This document shows positions 12,512-23,227 of a stretch of DNA of 64,000 nucleotides, in pieces; position 1 is the stretch's first letter, and each line of letters begins with the position of its first letter. The position numbers and the translations under genes are program-made. Origin of the DNA: Centropristis striata (Eukaryota; Chordata; Actinopteri; Perciformes; Serranidae); contig NC_081526.1 of NCBI RefSeq assembly GCF_030273125.1, positions 22,934,659 through 22,998,658 on the forward strand. The letters run 5' to 3'. The notes beneath the pieces were generated by a model. It made no database searches, was not told the origin of the DNA, and was given only the letters and a program-made list of their open reading frames with translations.

Positions 12512-13455
12512 GATAGATAGATAGATAAAAATATAAAAATACAATAAAAATACAATAAAAAATAAAGTGTCTAAAGAGTATGTATTAAGGAGTAGAATAG
12601 AATTCCAGTGCAGAATAAATATGAATATACAGTATAAAAATGTTGGTGCTATGAAACAAATAAGGTGCAATGCATAAAAAACACATAAAGTGCATAGACA
12701 GTATGTAATGAACCAGACTATTATTTGTTATTGTACAGTGTGATGGCATGTGGCAGGAAAGATTTTTTATATCTGTCCCTTTGACAGCGGAGCTGGAGCA
12801 GCCTGTGAGAGAAGGTGCTCCGCTGTCTTTCTACTGTGTGATGGAGAGGGTGCTGATCATTGTCCATGATGGCCAGCAGTTTGTTTAGTTTTCTCCTCTC
12901 CACCACAGTCTCAAAAGTCTCCAGCCTGAGACCAAGTACAGAGCCAGCCTTCTTGATAATTTTATCAAGTCTATTGGTGTCGCTGGCTCTGATGCTGCTG
13001 CCCCAACACACAGCAGCAAAGAAAATGGCGCTGGCAACAACAGACTGGTAAAAGATCTCCAACATCTTGCTGCACAGATTGAAGGATCTCAGCTTCCTCA
13101 GGAAATAGAGTCTGCTCATCCGCTTCTTGTACACAGCCTCTGTATTGGATTTCCAGTCCAGTCTGTTGCCGATCACCACTCCGAGGTATTTGTAGTCCTC
13201 CACCTCCTCCACCACCTCCCCCCTGATCAGAAGTGGCTGTGGAAGCATCTTCTCCCTCCTGAAGTCAATCACCATCTCTCTGGTCTTGTTGACGTTCAGC
13301 TTCAGGTGATTCAGTTCGGACCACTCTACAAATCTGTCCACCAGTGTCCTGTACTCACCCTCCTCTCCCTCTCTTATACACCCGACAACAGCTGAGTCGT
13401 CAGAAAACTTCTGCAGGTGACATAACTCAGAGTTGTACAGAAAGTCAACTGAACT
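12512..13455 (-). mobile_element. 5'-truncated LINE of the L2/CR1 group
   Basis: On the minus strand this holds the last part of a LINE ORF2, then a 3' UTR ending in AT-rich sequence and a short (TATC)n tail at 12512..12530. The coding part is described separately. 5' truncation and a microsatellite-like tail are normal for LINEs copied by target-primed reverse transcription. Next to its truncated edge (about 13490..13540) is a GCAGGCCGCACTTTGAGA stretch typical of another fish DNA transposon end. Confidence 0.75.
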
Positions 13456-13503
13456 GAACCCCAAATGGCTCCCGATGCTGCATTCATGGTGGCAGGCCGC
13501 CAT
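12721..13503 (-). pseudogene. LINE reverse transcriptase, C-terminal fragment
   Basis: The open frame encodes 260 residues. Residues 1 to about 16 come from unrelated flanking sequence. From about residue 17 it reads as the end of a non-LTR reverse transcriptase: LQKFSDDSAVVGCI holds the FxDD catalytic pair (residues about 32 to 36), followed by LVDRFVEWSELNHLKLNVNK, DFRR, DYKYLGVVIGNRLDW and the thumb and C-terminal tail to HRLLQLRCQRDRYKKSFLPHA. These blocks are characteristic of fish L2/CR1-clade LINEs. The endonuclease and the fingers of the RT are missing, so it cannot be active, yet the remaining frame is intact, which suggests a fairly young insertion. No host gene function is likely. 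Confidence 0.8.
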
Positions 13504-13556
13504 TGGCCCGCAGGCCGCACTTTGAGACCTTTGTTCTAGAGAATCAGAAGTAAAAG

Positions 13557-13642
13557 GCTAGCACTATACCACTACGTATATTTGAGAAAATAAAACATGG
13601 CTAGCACTATACCACTACGTATATTTGAGAAAATAAAACATG
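13557..13642. repeat. Perfect 43-bp tandem duplication
   Basis: Two identical 43-base units, 13557..13599 and 13600..13642, each begin GCTAGCACTATACCACTACG. Identity between the copies implies a recent slip or duplication. Confidence 0.9.
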
Positions 13643-14209
13643 GATTCTAAGAGTCTGTTTCCCACTGTCCTTTTGGCTCCTTTTTGCTTTTTTCACCAAC
13701 TCCAGCGAAAATACCTGGTTCTTTAGCTTTGTCTGCTGTTGTTAAACAATTGGCATGCAGGCAGTTTATGTTGTTCATCATAATAAATAAAAGTTTGTAG
13801 CTGAAAACAGGACTGTAACTCGTGGCCGTAGTTATTATGACAGAAAGGAGCATAAAACCCAGGGTGGTAGTGTACTTATGGGGTATAAGGTACAACAAAA
13901 TCGACCAATGGTGGGTGAAACGGATTGTGAAGGGGTTAAGCAAACACAGGACTTTGACACACAGGTGTGGATAGCCCGTGTGATAGCTATGTAAATAAGG
14001 TAAGTCTCAATTTACTACGTCATGTCCCGCAGTATTTATTTTACGCTTAACTCTCTTTTTTTAAATGAATAACCATGTATCTTTTCCCCAAGCTTACAAA
14101 ATAAGTTTTGTTGCCTTAACTTATAACTGCGACCGATACATTTAGGTATGAGGACGCAGTGATCTCCTGCTACCGCTAGGGTCACTAATTTAGGAAACAC
14201 TGTCGACAC
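13643..14209. other. Intergenic DNA with a possible dispersed-repeat piece
   Basis: No gene was found. Around 13822..13842 the words GTGGCCGTAGTTATTATGA match those in the dispersed family also seen near 30915 and 36405. Confidence 0.4.
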
Positions 14210-14690
14210 TTAGGGCAGGGCAAGTTTATTTGTATAGCACAATTCAACACAAGGTAATTCAAAGTGCTTTACATTAACATTAAAAGCAGCAAGACACAAT
14301 TGAAAACAGTAAAAACAGTCAATTAAAACAGGGAAATGGAAAATGAAAATACAAATAAGATAAGATAAGATAAGATAGCAGGATAAGAAAAGAGATAGAA
14401 TAATAAAAAGCACAAGTCAAACATTGCGTAGTTAAAAAGTAAGGGCAGTAGAGTACAGCAGATAAGTGTTAAGGTTTAGAGTACGCTGCAGTAAACAATA
14501 GTGTTTTTAGTCCTGATTTAAAGGAGCTAACCGTTTGGGCAGACCTCAGATCTACAGGTAGTTTTTTCCACAGGTGAGGAGTATAATAACTAAAAGCTGC
14601 CTCACCCCACTTAGTTCTTGTTCTTGGGACATGCAATAAGCCAGTTCCAGGTGACCTAGACTTAGAGCAACAAACATAATACAAAGAACA
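14210..14690 (-). mobile_element. LINE 3' end (ORF2 C-terminus plus 3' UTR)
   Basis: The minus-strand frame 14469..14684 ends with VPRTRTKWGEAAFSYYTPHL and WKKLPVDLRSAQTVSSFKSG, LKTLLF. This is the conserved C-terminal tail of fish LINE ORF2 proteins: an RTxxGxxAFSxxxPxLWxxLP block, then SFKSxLKTxLF. The following 3' UTR has TGTAAAGCACTTTGAATTAC and ends near GTGCTATACAAATAAACTTG, a standard LINE tail. A TAAGA microsatellite lies at 14357..14376. Everything upstream of the C-terminus is missing. Confidence 0.75.
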
Positions 14691-14805
14691 CAGGTCCCTT
14701 CAGGGCGGGCAGGAGAGGTGGTTGGGTCAAATAAACCCTGGACTTTGACCAAAGAGACCAGTGTTCATGTCCCATGTGAAACTTTCATGTCAAGTGAAAC
14801 TTGAG
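14675..14805 (+). repeat. Dispersed SINE-like repeat, copy 1
   Basis: It contains GGGCGGGCAGGAG, GGTTGGGTCAAA, GACTTTGACC and AGACCAGTGTTCATGTCCC. The same order of words occurs at about 31010, 36490 and 37030. The last word occupies the position and shape of a decayed tRNA B box (GGTTCGAATCCC), suggesting a tRNA-derived SINE. Confidence 0.5.
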
Positions 14806-15142
14806 TATATGAGTCTGGTAGTGTGAAAGTAGTAGTTTTTAACCCCAAATCTATACTTTTTCTCTAACCTTAGTCATATGGTGGTATTGCCTTAAGTTAA
14901 CTGTTTCCTGTCAACACAGATCATTTTAACTGTTGGTGTCTGATGGGTTGGGATGAGAATGTGTTGGCCGTTCAAACAGGGAGCAAGTGGGGAGAAAGTG
15001 TTTTTTCAGGGGCTGCGAGGCTGGAAATGGGACATTAGCAGTGTCACCGGTACGTGCCTAGTGGGCCAGTGTGGGGGTCATACGTAGGAAATGATTGACA
15101 GCTGATTTAATGCACGCCATTCGTCGACGGTGTAATTTTGCC

Positions 15143-15649
15143 TTAACCCTCTGGAGTCCATCTATTTATTGAAAATACCCATGTTTAAGTTACAGTAATG
15201 ACTTTATCTATATATGATATATAAGCTGGGAAAGCCAGTTGAATGTTCAATCATAGGAGCTTTCACAGTGTGACATTTATGTTTCTAGACCATTTTTAAA
15301 ATGTGAATTTTCTTTCTACAATGAAAACTATTACTATTTTAAATTTACATGCAAATAAACTGTTTTGTAGTTTTATTATTAATTATTTTTTCTGCTGTTT
15401 TTGTGTCCATAAATTGTTTAAAAATGGTACATTTCCATAGACTTTTCTGTTTGTATTTTGGGTTCCTGGCAGCTTTATACTTTAATTAAAATAAAATGAA
15501 AAATCTGACAGATAGCCAAGTTTGTGTGGAGAAAAAGGAGCCATGCATGTGATGTAAGGACAGACCGAAAGATTCTGAACACAGACAGAAATGAATGCAT
15601 AGGAAGTTGACAAATTTGAACCAAAATATCCTGGACTTCAGAGGTTTAA
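15143..15649. mobile_element. piggyBac-like MITE, family B, 499 bp
   Basis: The element 15147..15645 is flanked by TTAA on both sides (15143..15146 and 15646..15649). The left TIR reads CCCTCTGGAGTCCA and the right (complement) reads ACCTCTGAAGTCCAG. TTAA duplication with CCY-starting termini is the piggyBac signature. There is no transposase. An inverted paralogue at 54563..57692 has the same interior but carries two later insertions, so this copy serves as the uninterrupted reference. Confidence 0.8.
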
Positions 15650-17365
15650 GATTAGTTTTAGCTGTAAAAGGGACTCAACTGTAAAGTAACTTTGTGTGAC
15701 ATGAACTGAAAGAGGCTTTAGCTGGTTGTTAATTCCCTGTAATTTTGGTGCCAGAAGCAATACTCTCACATAACAGAGTATATTCATTTATTGTAAATGT
15801 AAAATAAAATATAGATTAGATTTTCTTGATGGGACAAAAGTTGCATATTTCAGCTTTAACTGAGGAATAGTTGTAGAGCAAGGAGGACACAGAGACAGCG
15901 AGCAGTAGCTTGCAGTGCAGTGTTGGTAGTTGCCCTTTGAGTGGCCAGTGCGGTGAAAGGCTGGTGGGCAGGGGTGACTCGGCCCTCTCCTCATTGTTCC
16001 CAGAGCTTGGTATTCCTCTCATAGCATGCTCCGGGCTCTAGAGGATATGCTTTTAAAGATCCCAGGCCCTCCTAATGGCCCCACTCACCTCTCCAACTCA
16101 CACTTTTTAACAAACCCAGCCCTTGAACTTTTCTTTATCTTTCACCTATGAACAGAAGGTGAATTTATTTGCAGAAATAACATGCAATAACAACAATAAC
16201 AAAAATCCTCCCAGATTATTATATATGTTTTAATCACACCTCCACCTTCTCCATATATCCCTCTCTTCCCCTTTTTCTTTCATCCTTCCTCTCTCCGGCC
16301 TCTCTCCTTCCTTTTTGCTGAGTGTTATGCTCAGCTGGCCAGCACCTTTTCACTCTTTGCCTAGAGAATTGTCCCCTGCATGTCAAGTGTAGCCATTAGA
16401 AGGAAGGGTTTGGATGAGAGGTGCTTTTCAGGTCCCCGTCCCCCTCACCTTTGAATGGAGACAATAGAGCTGTTCTTTATGTCCAGATGACCACACACAA
16501 ACACACACAAACACACACTGCCAGGAAACTTTCTAGTGTCCTGCAGCAGTAAGGGCCCGTACGCTAAACTCATTTGAGGAACGGCTATATTACATAACTA
16601 AGCCCATGAATGCTGTTTTTGACTGTAGCACTATTAGTCGAGGCAACATTACTTTCGTACAAATAATTTCATGACAAAGTCAACAGTAGTTAAGTTTGAG
16701 ACACCAATTACAAGGAGAGATGTAGATGAGTCAACCTGTAAGCACAATATGTGTTATCCATAGAGATTATCTGGGTCCAATCTTATCCAATCTTAAACCT
16801 CCCAAACCACTCACAGACTCATTGGGGTTGCTCTGATGGTATTAAAACATATTTCATACTTAGGATTTAAAATCTGGACGCTGTGTCAGTAATTTACAAG
16901 CACAATAGCCAATGAGAGAGACAAGCCGGAGCAGCTGACAGCGTTTCCAGGCAACGTGTCTCCCAACTGTTTTCTCATCCAGAGAGAGATCACATGAGGT
17001 TGCTCTCTCTAATTTTTTAGGAGGTACCTCTGTGAATAACGGGGAAATGATATATTAAAGGATCATAACAACAGGACAATGTCAAAATCTGTGTGTATTG
17101 AATGAATCTCTGTCCAGATGTCAGACTGAAATGTCTAAGAAACGGGCGAACTGATCCACAGAGTGTAATCAGAAACGATGGAGACTTCTTTAGTTTAAAC
17201 AAAGCAATAAGAACCGATTTGAGTGAGTTCAAAATATTTACGTTGGGCTTGTCTAGATACTGTGGAAAGTTATGCTTAGCTCTAGGTGTAGAGAGGGGCC
17301 CTCTGTGAAGAAGAGGATATCCCCATATCTGGAAGCTTATGTTCTATCAGGTTTATGTTGAGATG
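15650..17365. other. Intergenic DNA, no gene recognised
   Basis: No gene was found. It holds a pyrimidine-rich tract at about 16240..16320 and a short AC-rich stretch at 16495..16518. The overlapping frames at 15788..16022 are domain-free. Confidence 0.45.
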
Positions 17366-18092
17366 TTAACCCTCTGGAGTCTCCAAAAGCGCCAGATCAT
17401 GACTTCTATTAATGACATCCAGAGTAGAAAACAAAGCAGCGTGGAGCCCTACTGTAAATTTACCTCTAAAGTTCTGGCTGTAAACTCCATGAGGCCAGTT
17501 TCAGTTTGATGACTGGAGACAAGCTCAAATATATTTAGTACAAAATGATAGAACTGGGTGTAACCCTCTTATATGTTTTCATGTTGGACGAAAGGACTAA
17601 AAAAGACACAAAATGACTACAAAAGACACAAAATGACCACAAAAGACACAAAATGACCAAAAAAGACACAACAAAAGACACAAAATGACTACAAAAGACA
17701 CAAAATGACCAAAAAAGACACAAAATTACCCAAAAAAGACACAACAAAAGACACAAAATGACCAAAAAAAGGCACAAAAATACACAAAATGACCAAAATT
17801 GTTACGCTAAACACACAAGACACAAATAAAATAGTCACACTAGAATAAAAACCAGAGTTGGATGACAGGATCACACACAATCACAAGATCACATTTATGT
17901 TGGTTTTTCTTTGTTTCTATTTGGTTCAAAATGTTGATCCAGTGAGTCTGAATAAAAAATCAATTATTATTAGGTCATATAGGTGAGGTTGTGCTGAAAA
18001 AAAAAACATTAAACATTTTTTAAGTGGTGTATACAGGCAGGATGAAAAGGATTCAAAAATGGACAAAACAGCCCCAGACTCCATAGAGTTAA
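17366..18092 (+). mobile_element. piggyBac-like MITE, family A, copy 1, with internal minisatellite
   Basis: The element 17370..18088 lies between TTAA duplications. Its termini are CCCTCTGGAGTCTCC and, in complement, CTCTATGGAGTCTGGGG. Inside is a unique left part (to about 17585), then a minisatellite of AAAGACACAAAATGACC-type units (about 17595..17795), then a unique right part. Copies 2 (23354..24132) and 3 (27981..28678, inverted) have the same three-part layout with different numbers and variants of the unit. Confidence 0.85.
17595..17795 (+). repeat. Minisatellite inside the MITE
   Basis: Repeated units of 14 to 19 bases built on AAAAGACACAAAATGACC, with variants ending in TAC, CAC or AAA. 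Translation gives artefactual Phe/Leu/Val/Cys-rich frames on the minus strand. Confidence 0.9.
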
Positions 18093-18683
18093 ATGTTCAT
18101 GAGCGTATAGTTCAGGACTGTGAAATATACAAATGGCAAACATGGTTAATATAATGTCCCAATTTTAATGGCTTAAACATGCCAAAAAAAGAGAAAATGT
18201 CATGACAAAACAGAAGAAAGATGGGGAAAAAGGAACCTGTATGTATTACATGTCCTATTATTAATAGCTAGGAAGATGATAACTGTCTTGTGGTTAAAAC
18301 CACTCCCTCCTACTATACCCCAGTGGCAGGAGAGAGTGAAAAAGGTTCATGTGATGGAGAAGATAATGGCTCACCTTCATCTTAAGATGGACATTTTCAC
18401 AACAAGATGGGGCCCTGTAAGCAGATACTTACATCTACCAATGTGAAACGTTGTCAAACTATGCTACCTCAGAACTGTCCAACTGTACGTGTGATGTAGA
18501 AGTAAGTCAGAAACAGACCATTGAGCCTAAGTTGTTTGCCAAACTGTTATTTGTTTGACTGTTCAGTCCATACATTTCATGAGTAACTTTGTATAGTTGT
18601 TTATTTGTATGTATGTAAAAATCTGATGTAAACTAAAAGATGTGTAAATACATATGAACACCACATCAAAAAAAAAAAAAAAA

Positions 18684-19430
18684 CTGAAGAAAGAAAAAAC
18701 ACAAATTGTGTTTGTACAGGAGAAGCACTTGTCCCAACAAGAGCACGGGAAACTAAAAAGAGGGACATAGAAGAGAAGTAGTAACATTATGATCAAACAC
18801 AGTTCAATTTGAAAATGAAAATGAATTTAAAGATGAGGAGGGAAGATATATCATAGTAAATGAAAGACTAGAAAATTAATCAGTAACACTGGTTAATATG
18901 TACGCACCCCCAGAAAGTGACAAAAACCTTTTAAAGACACTGTTTGATGTACTAGCAGGAGAATCAGAGGGAACCCTAATCTGTGGAGGAGAACTCAATG
19001 AAATAAAATTCAAAAGCATCATTGAAAGAGATGGGGATTGTAGACAATAGGAGGGGCAGGTTGTGTCAGACCATGATCCACTTTACATAAAAATAAGTCT
19101 AAAAACCAGAAGGGATTATTGAACAATGAACAAAGAAAGGAAAAGATAAAAACAGAAATAGCAACATACATGAAAGAAAATGTTAACAAAATGATAGATC
19201 CTACAATATTAGGGGATGCGCTGAAGGCGGTCATGAGGGGGAAATGAATAGCTGAATCTACACATGCAGAAAGGGATAAATTAGAGGCATATAGAAAATA
19301 TGCTATAGAGTTAAGGGAATTGGAACAGATTTACCAGAATACAAATGATCCAGAGAAATACCAACAAATCAAAGATGTGAAAACAAATATAAGAAGAAGA
19401 AAAAAAGAAAGCTACTGACTAACGCCAGAA
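18684..19430 (+). pseudogene. L1-type LINE ORF2 endonuclease region, dead
   Basis: Three-frame reading recovers scattered L1 ORF2 blocks. These are LKKEKTQIVFVQEKHLSQQE from 18684; DEEGRYIIVNERLEN, a stop, then SVTLVNMYAPPESDKNLLK and TLFDVLAGESEGTLICGG (about 18830..18990); SDHDPLYIKISLKTRR (about 19068..19115); and a final stretch with ALKAVMRGK and IELRELEQIYQNTNDPEKYQ, ending near KKES. The order matches the apurinic endonuclease domain and the linker towards the reverse transcriptase. In-frame stops, frameshifts and a GGDLN to GGELN change at a catalytic-loop Asp show it is inactive. No reverse transcriptase part follows. Confidence 0.7.
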
Positions 19431-19473
19431 ATGCATCATCCATCAAGGTAAAAGTTATTTTCATTTTATTTTT

Positions 19474-19560
19474 ATTGTGCAATAATACAATACAGTGATG
19501 TGGACAGACAGACAAATAGTGCAATAATACAATACAGTGACATAGACAGACAGGGAGTGA
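19474..19560. repeat. Short imperfect tandem duplication
   Basis: GTGCAATAATACAATACAGTG followed by a GACAGACAG-rich segment occurs twice in a row with a few mismatches. Confidence 0.7.
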
Positions 19561-19591
19561 ATATTAAACAACAACAATAATGGTACCCCTC

Positions 19592-19633
<42 letters not shown>
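19592..19633. repeat. (GT)n microsatellite
   Basis: An alternating GT run with one interruption (GTTTGT), followed by GCATGCATG. Confidence 0.95.
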
Positions 19634-19634
<1 letters not shown>

Positions 19635-20274
19635 ATGCATGTGTGCTTGTGTTTCAGTTATAGATCTAGTAGTTAAGTATTAATATATGATAATATGTAT
19701 ATATATACAATAAAAAATAAATCAAGGTTAAAGTTAAATCTTATTCAGTCACCAAGGATAGTTCCTATCCCAATCACTGCTCCTCCTGTTTGGTCATGGA
19801 AGAGTGGGCTAGCATGAACCTGTATCAATTAGGAACATATTGTATCATGTTTTTGGTGAATTTTTAAAATATGTCTGCATGGCATCATGATCAGTGGCTG
19901 AAGCTGGTTTGTGTGAGCAAGAGCCCATCCAACATGTCCCTATTCCCATCCACTGCCTCTCACCGGCTGGCTTCTTCTAATGAGACCAGCCACGCAACAG
20001 ATTACAGCAGGCGCCTTTAATTGTTTCTGCTCCTCTGTGACAGCCAGTCTTGCTCAGGTCACATGGATTTGTCAGAATGATCTTATTCTACAATCTTCAC
20101 ACTTTGACCTTCAGCTTCACCATGGACAAGGAATCAATTTAGCTGAGTCCAAAAGCTTCACTTCATAGAAAAACATGCAAAATAAATTAGCCTGCTGAAA
20201 GTGATAACTGGTAGAAATTATTTAAAGTTAGCTTGATGGTTGAAGTTCAACATCAAAATTGATGTGTTTGGACA
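19634..20274. other. Intergenic DNA, no gene recognised
   Basis: No gene or clear repeat boundary was recognised. Confidence 0.4.
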
Positions 20275-20927
20275 GACTGCAAAAAAGGTGTGTCTAAAAA
20301 CAAGATAAAAACACAAAATCTGAGGGAAATGATCTTGCGGCATGGATGGATCATTTCACTTGACAAGATTTCTTGAAGTAAGGTTGTTAAATCTAAATAA
20401 GCATGTTGAACACTTAAAATAAGAAATTAACTCTTAAAACAATATAAATATATATATATATAAAAAACACTTTTTTTGTCTTGGTAAGAAACATAATGGT
20501 AACACTTTACAATAACCCTCATTTATAAATGGTAAACATATAGTTTATTAATTTTTAATCATCATTTATAAACCGAATATCGGCCATTTAGAATGTTAAA
20601 TACATAATTTATGAATGTTTAACTAAGTACATCATTTATAAATGACAAATAGATGGTATATTAATGTAAGTTTATAGTTACTTTACCACTAACAAACAAT
20701 TAAATTATATTTAATAATTTTAGTTGCACAGATTTTAACATTTTTAACACCATATTAAGTATGTGAATGATTTTGAAATGATTCATATACCTTTAAGACA
20801 TTGGTTGAAAACATTCAAAGATTAAATATGTATTGCGTTTTGTGTATGGTTAATAATTGGTCTATAAACCATCTATAAACATCACTTAGTTGGTTATTGT
20901 AAAGTGTTACCAACATAATTTGCAGTG
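20275..20927 (+). mobile_element. CACTA/EnSpm-like MITE interrupted by a hAT-like MITE
   Basis: The left end reads (G)ACTGCAAAAAAGGTG and the right end reads ATAATTTGCAGTG once the insertion is removed, matching the paralogue 39816..40030 (CACTGCAAA at both ends). The host sequence is split at 20497/20498 by a 414-bp MITE whose 8-bp duplication reads AACATAAT on both sides. A CAG trinucleotide flanks both sides (20273..20275 and 20928..20930), consistent with a 3-bp CACTA duplication if the first C was lost. Confidence 0.7.
20490..20919 (-). mobile_element. hAT-like MITE, 414 bp, perfect 8-bp target duplication
   Basis: The element 20498..20911 starts GGTAACACTTTACAATAACC and ends with its exact reverse complement. 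The duplication AACATAAT occupies 20490..20497 and 20912..20919. It is the same family as 1241..1666, in opposite orientation. It is non-coding. Confidence 0.88.
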
Positions 20928-21069
20928 CAGATAATCAAAGGTCTTTCTGTTCATGGACTAAATTGCCATTGACACAGATCTCAGCAGGAATTCAGAGGTC
21001 TGAAACCAAAACTATGTGAAAAGGACTCTAGACAAATCAGTTAATATGTCAAATATAAAAACAGAAGGG

Positions 21070-21230
21070 TGTCACACCACAGAGGCTCTGGTCTAACAAG
21101 CAGTTAGTCAGTTTGAATCTGGCTCAGAGCCCTTTCCTGCATGACTCCCTCTCTGTTTCCCCCTTTAACAATATATATATATATATATCTATAAAGCTGA
21201 AAAATGGCCCAAAAAATTGTAAAATGACAA
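21070..21230 (+). repeat. tRNA-derived SINE fragment
   Basis: A B-box-like GTTTGAATCTGGC is followed by CCTTTCCTGCATGACTCCC, a pyrimidine-rich stretch and a TAAAGCTGAAAAATGGCCC tail, interrupted by an (AT)n run at 21171..21188. The same family occurs on the minus strand at 43906..44096. Confidence 0.6.
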
Positions 21231-21312
21231 AATAAAACAGATTTTCAGGCTTTATAGCTTTGTATATTACATCCAGTCTGACATGCCAGTGTGAATCGAG
21301 GATGGGATCCAA

Positions 21313-23227
21313 GCCCAGACATCATGCTTGGCAAACTTAAGCCCAGACACTCCGAGGAAGCCTCTGGCCCAGGAACCTAAAGCACACTCTCTTTAAGGAC
21401 ACAACGCAAACTTGGCATTCACTACATTCTCCAGCAGCTCCTTTAAAGCCACGGATGTCAGGACATGTTACCCTCTCTACTAGATTTTTACAAGATGTGA
21501 CAGTGTGCTTTTCTGACTAGAAGACCTTGACAACCCTATCTAAAAGGTCTGTTAAGTGCCTGGCTTTTGAGAGTGACTTACAGGAAGTTTAAAAAACACA
21601 CATTAAAACAAGCTGGATGGGGATCAGAGAATGGAAGGGGGTCATTGTAAGCCTCACGACGACATTCCCATTCCCACCACCACGGGTTTGTATAAGCCCC
21701 TTACTGATAATGCGCCGTACAGTCTGCCTATGCTCCTTGACCGACAAAGTCACTCATACCAACGGATTAACAGTCTGCATAGGGGCCCTCTGCCTCTAAA
21801 TGGCAGACGTTGTCTGTAATGTACCCATGATGGACGTGCCGCGACATGTAGCAGCTAGCTAAGGCGCTCCGCCACCCTCCACCTCTCTGTCCCTTTCATG
21901 CCTCCTACCTACAATCCCTCCCTCCTTCCATTCTTCCCCTCCTCCCCTACCTGAATGCTACATCTGTGTTGAGTAGTGTGAATCAGGTGGGAGGCCTGTC
22001 CTCCCCCTGCAGCAACAAGAATGTCAAGATAATCTTCAGGTGGCTGGTACACACACCGGCTTAGGGCTGATTGCTGACCTCTCTGGCTAATACAGGCAAG
22101 GCTACAAAAACACAGCTCTTGAGGAAACATAATGCCATCCTTCAAAAATGCCTGGATTTTTAGAGCACCCCACAGCGGAGGCACAAACAAGCCCTGCTGC
22201 TTACATGCATTCCAACTGCATATCAACACAGAAATTAGGCGGAGCTCAGTTAAACCTTTTTCTTATTTTCCAAACCAGCCTCGTTTTGAGTGGTCCCCTT
22301 AACAAATGCTGGTACAGCCGTACTTATTCCAATTTTCATATTTATGAAAGGACACTAATGAATTGCATGCATACTGTATCATTTAAAGCCCTGTGTAAAT
22401 ATGATCGCTGGATGCTGAGGAAAGGTCTATTTGACCACAATCATGCAGCTGTTTTTCATCTGAGAAACAAAAACATTTAACATGAAAATATAAGACTATA
22501 TTGACTGTCAAAGTTTTCATTACTTCGGCCAAGAAGATTTTATTTTCAGCTTGTTTTGTTTGTCAGAACTACGAGGCCAATTTTTTTTTTTACTTGGTAG
22601 AAAGTTGGAGCGTGGGCCAAGGAAAAACCCATAAAATGTTGGGACGTATGCAAATCACAGGGTGGATACTCATTATTTTTTACTCATGGTAACATTACGA
22701 GATAAGGCCTTGATGGAGGTGTCTGCTCTGTGAGTGCCCTTCTAGTTCAACATATGAAGGAGTCTGTATGATTTCCTATGAATATGTTTGCTGTGCGATT
22801 TGTATAATGATGTCACCACTGATGTTTTAAACATTATGACCGCTATTCTAAATATGTTGTTAATGCTGTAAAATGACCAAAACACAAAACAAATCACCAA
22901 AACCACTTCCATACCCCCATCCATAACCTCTTCCACCCACATAACCAATGTTACTTTAAACATCACCTGGTTTAACACTGATCAAAATGTTGTGGGGTAG
23001 CTACAGATTTCAGTGCATTACTTTTGCAGGAAATAAAACTAATAGTTCATTAGGACAGCCTGTCTAGTTTAATCTGTTTTAATGAAGGTGTGGTGACGCT
23101 GTAGGTCAGTAGGCATCAATCATTGCAGCTTGGATTCTTTTTAATTTACCTGTACAATGTTAATATGCACCATGTCAAAAGGGGATCTGGTACACATCAC
23201 TGCCTAACCAGCTCCAAACCGCATACA
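21313..23227. other. Intergenic DNA, no gene recognised
   Basis: About 1.9 kb of unique-looking DNA. The open frames at 21909..22229 (minus, 106 aa) and 22148..22480 (plus, 110 aa) overlap on opposite strands and have no domain. A short CCTCCCT-rich tract lies at 21900..21955. Confidence 0.45.

Noticed and set aside
17595..17795. Direct repeats of about 17 bases
   Set aside because: Contiguous minisatellite units without unique spacers; not a CRISPR array.
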